Shown: in pieces, positions 24,422-32,338 of the stretch
Layout: the number at the start of each line of letters is the position of its first letter
How positions within the stretch are numbered: position 1 is the first letter of the stretch
Origin: a virus
Length of the DNA: 49,582 nt
Direction: 5' to 3' (one strand)
Virus record (IMG/VR): IMGVR_UViG_3300031758_004985
Span: 1-49,582 of that record
Notes under the pieces: model-generated
Databases searched by the model: none
The model's input: only the letters and a program-made list of their open reading frames with translations
What the model was told of the DNA's origin: nothing
Position numbers and translations under genes: made by a program

Positions 24422-25517
24422 TTCTCAAAAATCTCCTATATTTTGGTAATTCTAATTCACCTTCGTACAGACAATCTCTCATCGGAGTTTTGTCTGTAAA
24501 GTCAATCAAAGAACTAGAACAGTTTACGTGATCTTCAATGTCAAAATAATCGTTAGTTTGCAAAATCACTAGTGTCCCATCTGGTATACTTTCGTACCAT
24601 TGATTAAAATTTCCTATATGTTCACAACTAGTATTAATTATCGTATTAGGAATATCTACTAAAGTTACTGTTGTTCCGTCTGGCTTAAAAACATCGTAAG
24701 TTGTCTTATTATAATTTAAGCTTAAAATGTCAGCAATTCCAGCTTTAAATTTCCACGAATCCATTTCCCACGGTTTATTAAATCTTTCTGCTATTTTAAC
24801 ACAACTAGGATCAATATCAAAACTTCTAACTTTGTTAATTTTTAAATTGCTTTCGAACATCATTACAGCAAGAGTACCGTACCAGCCTGCACATAAAAAT
24901 ACCGTTCCTAAATCTAAATCAAGTTTCTTTAGCTCATGTATTAACCACATTTTGCTAGCTAGTTGTCCTCGAGAAAAACAATCGTCATCATAATTTACTT
25001 GTTCAATATAAAAACTTTTAAATGCTGAAACAAACTGTGTTTCTAATTCGTTAGATAAAATCTTCCAAAGACTCCAAACGTTGTCTTCTAGTACTAATTT
25101 TCTTAATTCTTCATTATTACAAATCCTAAAAATACTATATAAATTTTCTTCAACAACTGCCTTTCTTAATTCTTCATTTTCTACTAATCTAAAAATACTG
25201 TGTAAATTTTTTTCAGTTACAGCTTTTCTTAATTCTTCAATTCCATCGTTTTCTAAATTAGGAATAACTCTAAAAATACTATACATATTTTCTTCAATGA
25301 CTGCTTTTCTTATATCCTCAGTATATTCATTCTCATCAAAAAGTCTAAAAATACTGTGTAGATTTTTCTCCATTACAGCTTTTCTTAATTCTTCATTATC
25401 TAATAATCTAAAAATACTAGAAAAGTCTTTATCAGTATAAGACCTGCGTAAATCAGATATTCGTTCATTAGTATTGAATAACAGTTCAAATCTATCCAAC
25501 AAATCTTTAATTTCCAT
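24408..25517 (-). CDS. Tandem-repeat protein fused to methyltransferase-like domain (369 aa)
   Basis: ATG 25517 follows AAAGGA; an in-frame TTG three bases upstream is not needed. Residues about 20-153 are six helical units of 21-27 residues built on SIFRL..NEELRKAV.E.NL. The rest contains TVFLCAGWYGTLAVMMFES followed by VRSFDIDPSCVKIAERF, a Rossmann arrangement of a class I SAM-dependent methyltransferase. A catalytic motif IV is not clear. The repeats probably form a solenoid that binds a partner. It belongs to the operon of glycosyltransferase-like and radical SAM genes. Confidence 0.78.
   Translation of the reverse strand: MEIKDLLDRFELLFNTNERISDLRRSYTDKDFSSIFRLLDNEELRKAVMEKNLHSIFRLFDENEYTEDIRKAVIEENMYSIFRVIPNLENDGIEELRKAVTEKNLHSIFRLVENEELRKAVVEENLYSIFRICNNEELRKLVLEDNVWSLWKILSNELETQFVSAFKSFYIEQVNYDDDCFSRGQLASKMWLIHELKKLDLDLGTVFLCAGWYGTLAVMMFESNLKINKVRSFDIDPSCVKIAERFNKPWEMDSWKFKAGIADILSLNYNKTTYDVFKPDGTTVTLVDIPNTIINTSCEHIGNFNQWYESIPDGTLVILQTNDYFDIEDHVNCSSSLIDFTDKTPMRDCLYEGELELPKYRRFLRIGYK
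25062..25460 (-). repeat. In-gene tandem repeat array (six units of 63-81 bp)
   Basis: This stretch encodes residues 20-153 of the 24408 gene. The units keep frame and share the pattern of Ser-Ile-Phe-Arg, Glu-Glu-Leu-Arg-Lys-Ala-Val and Asn-Leu, while length varies by insertion of 1-5 codons. Similar DNA in several units (AAAATACT on the plus strand, repeated) indicates recent slippage or recombination. Confidence 0.8.
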
Positions 25518-26187
25518 CAAATTTTTCCTTTAACCATATAAAGTCGTTTATTTTTTTTAAGGCATCAACGTTGCCTTTGTTTTCAGTTCCGTAGTTAGTA
25601 CCCTCATGCGCACCGCGAATTGCATATTCTCCATAAGGCTTATCAGATCCTACTGATCTCCAAACATTTAATCTTTCCTCAGTCTCATTAGATTTTTGCC
25701 TATCAATTACTTTACTACTTAATTTTACACACTCTCTAAATGCACTTTTCCATGTATTAAACGGATCAGTATTAAAAACAGTAATATTACTAACCTGGGA
25801 AACTGGAACAAAATGTCTACTAATACTAGTTGTCATATCAGGTTTAGAAACATCCATATTTAAAGTTAGTTTTCTTGGGAGAAGTTTGATTCCTCCGTAT
25901 CCGTACACTAGTCCGTTAACTGGATTTAGACTTCTCCAGACGTGAACATGTTCTAGATACTGATTAGAAACATTATAATCAAAATTAAAATCTTCTAACA
26001 CTTTTGCATCACCATCAACAACCCAAAACATCTTAGTTAAACATTTCTGTGCTGCGGCAATGTGTGCTTGATGTATTCCTTTAACTCCGTGTACACGTTT
26101 TGTCATTGGAAAGTTGTTTAGTAAATTTTTGTAATTTTCCTCAGCATTAGGTTCTTGGTAGCTGATAAACACAATGTCATACATCAT
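25507..26187 (-). CDS. Glycosyltransferase-like protein, pair 1 copy A (226 aa)
   Basis: The N-terminus DIVFISYQEPNAEENY, then KRVHGVKGIHQAHIAAAQ and FWVVDGDAKV (DGD at about 58-60), fits a GT-A type fold, in which the DxD-like motif binds a metal and the nucleotide sugar. Downstream VNGLVYGYGGIKLLPR and EGTNYGTENKG are shared with the next gene. No transmembrane segment. The sugar donor and acceptor are unknown. It overlaps its paralog by ATGA, indicating coupled production. Confidence 0.68.
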   Translation of the reverse strand: MMYDIVFISYQEPNAEENYKNLLNNFPMTKRVHGVKGIHQAHIAAAQKCLTKMFWVVDGDAKVLEDFNFDYNVSNQYLEHVHVWRSLNPVNGLVYGYGGIKLLPRKLTLNMDVSKPDMTTSISRHFVPVSQVSNITVFNTDPFNTWKSAFRECVKLSSKVIDRQKSNETEERLNVWRSVGSDKPYGEYAIRGAHEGTNYGTENKGNVDALKKINDFIWLKEKFDGN

Positions 26188-27113
26188 CGTTTAACAACTC
26201 TAGCACCAGTAGTTACTCTAGAAGGGTTAGTAAACACTTCTTTAAAAAATTTACTCTGTATTGGATCAAGCGGACTACTCACAGGAATATCTAATTCGCT
26301 TTTAAGTTTTTCTCCTAAAATTTCTACTTCATCTTTCATACGATCTTCAGTCAGTGTTGCATTTTGATCTTCCCAAAATTGATTTAACCATTTAAAATCT
26401 CTAACATTTACATAATCCCAATCAGTACAATTTGTCATATAACATCCTTGTCTTGCCCCGAACATTGCCCAGTAACCGTTTTCTACATCTGATCCAACAT
26501 TTAACCAGGCTAACAATCTATGATAATTCTTTTTATGTACACTGTGAATAAATTTTTTAGTATTTTCTAGTTTAACTCCTTGTGTCAAACTCATTTTGAC
26601 ACCTTCACGGAATCCGGCCCGCCATGCTTGCCAAGGTGTAGCATTATTATACACCCAACTCATGCATTCGTCTAATGTTATGTAATTAATATCCCAACAA
26701 AAATCAACTTGGCTTTGAGGATTATTAGCGTCAGCGTTTTCATGAGTTTTCATGTTCAACACGAACTCTCTGGGCCAACTTTTGATCCCACCGTTTCCAT
26801 ACATTAATCCGTTTACTACATTTAATGCACACCAAGACACTACACTTCGATTATATAACTCTTCTGAATCAATTTCAATTGTTTGTTCAAAAAATTTAGG
26901 ATTTACTATGTTATCTCCATCAATTATAACGATTCTTTCGGTGTCTGCTAATTTTGCACAGGCCTTGTGCGCTGAATCAGATCCTTCAACACCGTGTACA
27001 CGCTTTGCCCACGGGCATTTAGTTAGCAAATCTGCATAATTTTTTTCAGCGTTTGGCTCGTCATAGCTCAAATATATCACATCGCAATCAATAATGTTAA
27101 AAGTTTTAGTCAT
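26184..27113 (-). CDS. Glycosyltransferase-like protein, pair 1 copy B (309 aa)
   Basis: Paralog of the previous gene: DVIYLSYDEPNAEKNY, KRVHGVEGSDSAHKACA, IVIIDGDNIV (DGD at about 65-67), VNGLMYGNGGIKSWPR. It is longer by an internal segment and a C-terminal tail of about 60 residues (SSPLDPIQSKFFKEVFTNP) that the shorter copy lacks. Such GT-A-like proteins are seen in marine phages without known substrates. ATGA overlap with the gene before it. Confidence 0.68.
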   Translation of the reverse strand: MTKTFNIIDCDVIYLSYDEPNAEKNYADLLTKCPWAKRVHGVEGSDSAHKACAKLADTERIVIIDGDNIVNPKFFEQTIEIDSEELYNRSVVSWCALNVVNGLMYGNGGIKSWPREFVLNMKTHENADANNPQSQVDFCWDINYITLDECMSWVYNNATPWQAWRAGFREGVKMSLTQGVKLENTKKFIHSVHKKNYHRLLAWLNVGSDVENGYWAMFGARQGCYMTNCTDWDYVNVRDFKWLNQFWEDQNATLTEDRMKDEVEILGEKLKSELDIPVSSPLDPIQSKFFKEVFTNPSRVTTGARVVKR

Positions 27114-27661
27114 AATAATCCATATGTTTTAAAATACTGTTCTGTTACCATTGAAAACTTTGTTAAATCGTTTTCGTTTTCGTAAGCATACGGAACTTCG
27201 ATAAAGTCATTTTCAACTAAATCATATAATTGAAATCTTATTGTTCTAATTAAAAAGTGTATGTCTTGTTTTTTACAAATATAGAAATTTATATTCCTAT
27301 TTTGATCTCTTAATATTCTTTTTTTAACTGTAGGCGAAAGTCTAAATCTCCAACAATTGGACATTCTTTGAATCAAGCACTCTTCACGTGAATCAATCAT
27401 TGGTCTAATAATGTGAATATAACTGTGTACTGTAGGAGGTATAGATTTTTCAACTTCTTTAATTTCATAACTACCGTCATCGGCAAAAGTTATCATACAA
27501 TTACCAATTTGAAATCCACTACTTGAAAATTTTTGCTGTTCGTCAAAGTCTAAAGCTATAAATTTTTTAGATTCTTCTAATTCAGGACTTATAGATTCTA
27601 TAACTCCGCTATCATTAAAATATAAAAATATGTCTGTTGGATTATATTTTTTCTTCGGCAT
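27110..27661 (-). CDS. Hypothetical protein (183 aa)
   Basis: A soluble protein with N-terminal strand-rich sequence (DIFLYFNDSGVIESISPELEE), a middle stretch PTVHSYIHIIRPMIDSREECLIQRMSNCW and a C-terminal basic region. No motif is recognised. It overlaps its neighbours on both sides and sits between the two glycosyltransferase-like pairs, so a role in the same process is likely, of unknown kind. Confidence 0.68.
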   Translation of the reverse strand: MPKKKYNPTDIFLYFNDSGVIESISPELEESKKFIALDFDEQQKFSSSGFQIGNCMITFADDGSYEIKEVEKSIPPTVHSYIHIIRPMIDSREECLIQRMSNCWRFRLSPTVKKRILRDQNRNINFYICKKQDIHFLIRTIRFQLYDLVENDFIEVPYAYENENDLTKFSMVTEQYFKTYGLL

Positions 27662-28496
27662 TTTTCTTTAATTTATTTTCAAGTTTTTGAATAATCTCAT
27701 GTGTTAAAAACTCATCTTCTACATAATGGAATACACCGTTTTGCAAAATATTTCCTATTTTTAATTCGCATTGATCAGTAAACACACTACTTACAGTATC
27801 ATACCAAGAAAAGGGCAACAATGACCAATCTTGTAATGCTGGTTTCATATGTGTAAAGGTTGGGATTGACAGAGTTTTTAGTGTACATTGTTCCTCAACA
27901 TCTAAAATTTTTAAAATCAATGCCGACGAAACATCCATACTAGCCCAAGTTTGTTGAGTGCTAGGACAAAATTTTTGATAAAAGGTCTGATAATTTTTTG
28001 TTAAAATTTCTAACCATTTATAAAATTCAAAAGAACTTTCATTTTTTTTGAAATAATGTAATCCAAAATATGTATTTGGTAATTTATTTTCTTCAAAAGA
28101 TTGTCTATAATAATTAGAAGTAATTTTATTACCTCGATAATTAAACACGTTGCTAGATAACACTACATCTTTATTTTTTAAAACATTCCACCAATGATCA
28201 TTAGAATTCAACAATAGCATATCGCTGTCATAAACTAAATTTTCTTTAAACGGTGTTACATAAATTATTTTCCATCTATTTTCAATTTTCCAAACACTGT
28301 CTTTAGCTTCATCATTCCACGGAATTTCGACTATATAATCAAATACTTTTTTATAGTGCTCGGGTACTTTGTCATTAGTAATAACACAAACTTGATTTAT
28401 TTTATTATGTAATTTTATACTTAATGCAAGTGCGTATGCCTGTCTAAGATAGTTTACATCAGAATTTTGAGCAAAAATAACATGACCTTTAGACAT
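27642..28496 (-). CDS. Glycosyltransferase-like protein, pair 2 copy A (284 aa)
   Basis: VIFAQNSDVNYLRQAYALALSIK at the N-terminus and LVYDSDMLLL (DSD at about 90-92) resemble GT8-type glycosyltransferases, which use a nucleotide sugar with a DxD-bound metal. A later HYFKKNESSFEFYKW fits the acceptor side of the fold. The 20-base overlap with the downstream 183-aa gene and the short overlap with copy B show coupling. Not proven active. Confidence 0.7.
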   Translation of the reverse strand: MSKGHVIFAQNSDVNYLRQAYALALSIKLHNKINQVCVITNDKVPEHYKKVFDYIVEIPWNDEAKDSVWKIENRWKIIYVTPFKENLVYDSDMLLLNSNDHWWNVLKNKDVVLSSNVFNYRGNKITSNYYRQSFEENKLPNTYFGLHYFKKNESSFEFYKWLEILTKNYQTFYQKFCPSTQQTWASMDVSSALILKILDVEEQCTLKTLSIPTFTHMKPALQDWSLLPFSWYDTVSSVFTDQCELKIGNILQNGVFHYVEDEFLTHEIIQKLENKLKKNAEEKI

Positions 28497-29322
28497 ATAA
28501 TTCCTTATTGTCCATTAATCGTAGTAAACTAAGTTTATTCATAACATGCACATCCATACCTTCAGTCTTGGACACAATGTATTCATTAGCAGACGAGGGA
28601 TGTTCTAATAAAAATGTCATTTTATTATCTTCAAATGATAAGATATGATCTTTATCTAATACATATGCTATTTTGGCTGGAAATATTTCTATAAAATTTT
28701 CTTTAGAAAACCCATTAAACATATGTATCGCAATACTATACGCGATGTCATTTCGATAATTTGAACTTAATGTTTGATACATCATCACATAATAGCTCCA
28801 ATTATCTTTAATATATTCAACTAAATTAAAAAATAATTGATTCTTTTCAGTTTTTCTAAAATAAAAAACAGTGGCCCAATAAAAATCAATGCTATATTCA
28901 CTAATGTGATTAAATTCTTTGATATTTCTCCAACTAGCTAGATCAAAACTATCTTTAAAAATTAAAAAATCGCTAGTCTTACCCCAGCAACAATTTAAAA
29001 AATCAGAGTTAATTATATAATCGCAGTCAATTACTAAAGTTTCATCGTAAGGACTTAGGTCATAACAGGTGTGTCTAGAAAGATTATTCCACTCATCGAC
29101 AAAGTTTTTTAAAGACCCGTCATGAAATAATCTTTTTTGACCCAATTCTTTCGCTAAAAGAATAACATTGTCAAATAAATTTTCTTTATCAACTTGTACA
29201 TCAGTAACTAATGTAACAGGTACCTTTAAAAATTGTGCGACTCTACTAGCAGCCAGCTTGGCTAATTTAACATAATCAATAGTTTCGTTATTGAAGGCAA
29301 AGATTAAGACACCCTTAGTCAT
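28489..29322 (-). CDS. Glycosyltransferase-like protein, pair 2 copy B (277 aa)
   Basis: GVLIFAFNNETIDYVKLAKLAASRV at the N-terminus and ETLVIDCDYIIN (DCD at about 99-101) give the same fold signature as the neighbouring copy. A later YWATVFYFRKTEKNQLFF matches the acceptor-side pattern of copy A. They are diverged paralogs. It overlaps the 29319 gene by ATGA. The substrate is unknown. Confidence 0.7.
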   Translation of the reverse strand: MTKGVLIFAFNNETIDYVKLAKLAASRVAQFLKVPVTLVTDVQVDKENLFDNVILLAKELGQKRLFHDGSLKNFVDEWNNLSRHTCYDLSPYDETLVIDCDYIINSDFLNCCWGKTSDFLIFKDSFDLASWRNIKEFNHISEYSIDFYWATVFYFRKTEKNQLFFNLVEYIKDNWSYYVMMYQTLSSNYRNDIAYSIAIHMFNGFSKENFIEIFPAKIAYVLDKDHILSFEDNKMTFLLEHPSSANEYIVSKTEGMDVHVMNKLSLLRLMDNKELYV

Positions 29323-29669
29323 AATTGAACTAAACTCTCAACCTTTCTAGAAAGTTTTAATTGTTGATATTTGGTTTGATAACTGTTAACTGCCATAAAG
29401 TACTGATTTAGAATATCTTCTAAAAACACATTAAGATTTTTGATCTTGATGGGAAGGTCGTTATCATCTATAAGCACCACATCTGTATCTTGTTTCAAGT
29501 CTATAAGAGTTTTTACAAAAGTTATTAGATCTTTTGATACTTGGAACGTGTGCCCTTGGAAAAAATAAACTAGATTTTGTTTGAATTCTTGCTTTAAAAT
29601 TGACTTTTGATTAGCTAAAGTTGTCATATAATTGGCAACTTCATACGCTTTTTGAACTTTGTCGTCCAT
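29319..29669 (-). CDS. Conserved small protein near tail genes (116 aa)
   Basis: ATG 29669 follows GGAGT; the open frame upstream runs through a hairpin and is not coding. The sequence is helical and amphipathic with TFQVSKDLITFVKTLIDL, VVLIDDNDLPIKIKNLNVFLEDIL and a basic tail. This resembles a small protein encoded beside tail-fibre genes in marine T4-like phages, where a chaperone or assembly role is possible but unproven. It is the first gene of the long modification operon. Confidence 0.72.
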   Translation of the reverse strand: MDDKVQKAYEVANYMTTLANQKSILKQEFKQNLVYFFQGHTFQVSKDLITFVKTLIDLKQDTDVVLIDDNDLPIKIKNLNVFLEDILNQYFMAVNSYQTKYQQLKLSRKVESLVQL

Positions 29670-29678
29670 TTTTACTCC

Positions 29679-29715
29679 AAAAAAATAACTATACTGCCTA
29701 AGCAAGTATAGTTAT
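29679..29715 (-). terminator. Intrinsic terminator between tail gene and small gene
   Basis: On the minus strand, 29715-29705 and 29695-29685 form an 11-bp perfect stem with a 9-base loop, followed by a run of six Us (29684-29679). It lies behind the tail gene at 29747. The plus strand also has an eight-T run after its stem (29717-29724), so it could work both ways. The ribosome site of the 29669 gene starts right after the U-run. Confidence 0.75.
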
Positions 29716-29746
29716 CTTTTTTTTAAGCCTTAATCTAAAGTCTTGA

Positions 29747-30802
29747 TTAAGTCATTGTGGATGTAACTGTTGGAGCGACAATTGTAACACTGTTAGTTCC
29801 GGAAGTTTGAATAGTTCCAACCGGTCTTAATAAAGCACAGTTACTAGCAAATGTTCCGTCAACTTGTTCATCGTTAGGGCCACCGCCGCCAACTGAAGCA
29901 TCATTATAAGTGATGATGAATGTCATTCCCGAGTTGTCTGCTGTTTTTTGAGCTGTCATAGTAACAGAAGCAGTATTGTACGGAGTGTTAGTCGCACCAG
30001 TTACAACTGAACCAGCAATAGTAAAGAATGTCTGTGGGCTAGTTGTTAATGTTCTATAATTAACACTAGTAGTAACTGTACCGCTATACAAACCAGCAGT
30101 AGAAACAGTAACAGTATCTCCTCTAAACTCAATTGTTCCAAAATTAAGCAATGCTGTCCAGTAGGTGTTTTTATTGTTAACTGATCCACCGGTACGACTT
30201 GCGCTAAATCTAAAACTTCCGCCTGCATTAAAGAAATGTCTTAGATTAGCAGCGGAGTTAGCTGTTGTTGACCCTTGATTACCGCTTGCTGGATTAGCAG
30301 TACTGCCAGTAACAGTAATAGTATGAACTCTAGTACCATTAAAAGTAGCAGTAGTTGAATTTGAACCAGCCGCATTTGCTAATGTTGTTAGCGAAAACTG
30401 AGCTGGGATCGTTACTGTGTTGTTGATAACTGAAACTATTAAATTAGCCTCAGCTGGTCTAACTAGTTTGTCTGTTGCAATTTGTCCGGACATGTTGGTA
30501 TATTGTACTCTAAGCGCATCAGAAATAACAGATGTACTTGTTGGAACAATAAGTTGATTATAGGAACCAGCTGGACTACCAGTTGCTCCGGAGCCGTTAG
30601 TAATACCCACTCCCTGGTGATTTCTGATTCTTATCAAATCGTTTCGTAGATTTGTAAACTGACTCAATCTAATAGTTGATCCTGCCACAACTTGAGAAGA
30701 AGCTACTGATTGTCCATAACCAGAATTCCCGCTACCGGTGCCTAAAATAGATGCAACTGAAGATTGAATAGCATTATATTGTGCTGCTGTAATTTTTGCC
30801 AT
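29747..30802 (-). CDS. Tail/virion structural protein (351 aa)
   Basis: The N-terminus (AKITAAQYNAIQSSVASILGTGSGNSGYGQ) and the long Ser/Thr/Gly/Ala/Asn-rich body are typical of virion proteins in marine T4-like phages. Cys is nearly absent and many short beta strands with Thr/Val alternate. It follows AAGGAATT and lies behind the tail-fibre gene at 30815 with a 12-base gap, so they are transcribed together, ending at the terminator at 29679-29715. The exact part of the tail is not known. Confidence 0.78.
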   Translation of the reverse strand: MAKITAAQYNAIQSSVASILGTGSGNSGYGQSVASSQVVAGSTIRLSQFTNLRNDLIRIRNHQGVGITNGSGATGSPAGSYNQLIVPTSTSVISDALRVQYTNMSGQIATDKLVRPAEANLIVSVINNTVTIPAQFSLTTLANAAGSNSTTATFNGTRVHTITVTGSTANPASGNQGSTTANSAANLRHFFNAGGSFRFSASRTGGSVNNKNTYWTALLNFGTIEFRGDTVTVSTAGLYSGTVTTSVNYRTLTTSPQTFFTIAGSVVTGATNTPYNTASVTMTAQKTADNSGMTFIITYNDASVGGGGPNDEQVDGTFASNCALLRPVGTIQTSGTNSVTIVAPTVTSTMT

Positions 30803-30814
30803 TTTTTCAATTCC

Positions 30815-32308
30815 TTATAAAATAACTGCTTCGACTAATTTGACACCAGAATCATTGTTTGATTCTAGGGCAATAGCGAAAATATTAAAAATTCCCTTGC
30901 TAATAGTGTTACCTACCGCAACTCTTTCGGCACAACCATCGTTGGCCGCAATTAATCGGTCACCTTTGTTTACTGGACCAACCACTTTTACTGGCACTCT
31001 TCCTTTTAAAGCAATGTATGTGCCGCCTTCTAGTGTACTGTTCATCATATAAGCAGGGTTTCCACTTACTACACCTAGTGCTCTGTCACCACTTTGTGAT
31101 GCAGTCACTTCAGCGTCACCGCCTACAGTAACTACGGTTCCTACAATGTAGTCACTGTCAGCTAGATATTTTTCTGCTAAGTCAGCAAATTGTGCTTGTA
31201 AAGCAATACCTGTAAAATATTCGCCTTTGATTGAGCCTGGAGGTATAGTAGTACCATCTATTACTTCTGAAGTATCGGTTCTACAAACAATCGTTCCGGA
31301 AGTGCCGGTAATATCAGCTGCTGCATAACTGCCGCCGGCTTCTCTTAAAGTATTAGATTGTGTAGCAGTACCATTAAATTGTGTAGCATATACTACAGCA
31401 TACTTTGCTCCAGGGTCACCAATATCGTACGTATTTCCAACATCGGGCATAATTTTAGTTGGAAATATCTGCATAAGTTTTGCATTACCTACACCTAATG
31501 TTAAACTTGAGCCAGTAGCTCTTACTGTAGGATCCGACCCTTGCATTAAACATTCAAGTTTAGGAGTCGAAGTTCCTACAGTAAAACCAGAATTAGAAAA
31601 TGATGCTACGCTAGTAAACGCTGCATTTACACCGGATTTAGTAACATAATCTGAAGATGGGATTCCACCTAACTGATCAGCATCAGATGCTACTCCGTGA
31701 TACTTATATCCTGCATCGGCACTTAGCGTGAGTCCTGTTTTGATTTCAGTAAAGTATTCTAATTCAGTAGGTTTATCTGGTTCCGATAATACAAAATCGG
31801 CCGAAGAACTTACTGTAAATACTCCAATATCTTCTACGATACCTGCAATAATATATCTTAGAGTATTGTCATCTGCTGTAACTTCAAGTGCCTTCATTTG
31901 AATAGTGCCTTGTCCGGCAATACCCTGTGGCCCAATTAGAACTTTTTCTGTTCCGTTCCAAACATATAACAAGTCGTTGTCTGTATCAAACCAAAAATCG
32001 CCTGCTACTAATCCCGATGGTTCTTGACCACTAGCAATAGAGCCGCCAGCGACTTTAAATCGTGTACCGTCAAAGTAATTAAGTTTTTTAGTGCTAGAAT
32101 TATACCAAAGTTGTCCGGCAATTTTTCGAGGTGGCTCAGTTCCGCCTGCAAAATTTTCTAGCAAATGTACAAAGTTTTCATTCTGCACTTCTCCGTATCC
32201 GGCATAGTTTTTTCCAACTAACTTGATATCTAAAGTGCTATCAACAGTGCCATCTTCTACGATTATTGGATCGAAAGCGCCACTGTATCTATCAATTGTG
32301 TACGGCAT
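30815..32308 (-). CDS. Tail-fibre-like virion protein, paralog 1 (497 aa)
   Basis: Residues 1-130 (VGKNYAGYGEVQNENFVHLLENFAGG, IAGQLWYNSS, YVWNG) are homologous to the starts of the next two genes, so this is the shared attachment or oligomerisation region. The last 120 residues include FADLAEKYLADSDYIVGTVVTVGG, ALGVVSGNPAYMMN and VPVKVVGPVNKGD, which look like the autoproteolytic Peptidase_G2-type end of some tail-fibre proteins; I am not certain of this. The gene has a late-type octamer at 32330-32337 and a 16-base leader with AAAGGGG. Confidence 0.8.
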   Translation of the reverse strand: MPYTIDRYSGAFDPIIVEDGTVDSTLDIKLVGKNYAGYGEVQNENFVHLLENFAGGTEPPRKIAGQLWYNSSTKKLNYFDGTRFKVAGGSIASGQEPSGLVAGDFWFDTDNDLLYVWNGTEKVLIGPQGIAGQGTIQMKALEVTADDNTLRYIIAGIVEDIGVFTVSSSADFVLSEPDKPTELEYFTEIKTGLTLSADAGYKYHGVASDADQLGGIPSSDYVTKSGVNAAFTSVASFSNSGFTVGTSTPKLECLMQGSDPTVRATGSSLTLGVGNAKLMQIFPTKIMPDVGNTYDIGDPGAKYAVVYATQFNGTATQSNTLREAGGSYAAADITGTSGTIVCRTDTSEVIDGTTIPPGSIKGEYFTGIALQAQFADLAEKYLADSDYIVGTVVTVGGDAEVTASQSGDRALGVVSGNPAYMMNSTLEGGTYIALKGRVPVKVVGPVNKGDRLIAANDGCAERVAVGNTISKGIFNIFAIALESNNDSGVKLVEAVIL

Positions 32309-32329
32309 TAATTACCCCTTTATTCAAAA

Positions 32330-32337
32330 TATTTATC
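32330..32337 (-). promoter_or_regulatory. T4-type late promoter (GATAAATA), minus strand
   Basis: It matches TATAAATA at 7 of 8 positions. The predicted +1 near 32324 leaves a 16-base leader with AAAGGGG before ATG 32308. It sits between two structural genes in a 30-base gap. Confidence 0.65.
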
Positions 32338-32338
32338 A

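Noticed and set aside
25062-25460. Regular repeats that could suggest a CRISPR array
   Set aside because: Units are in frame inside a gene, of variable length, and lack distinct spacers; they encode protein repeats.
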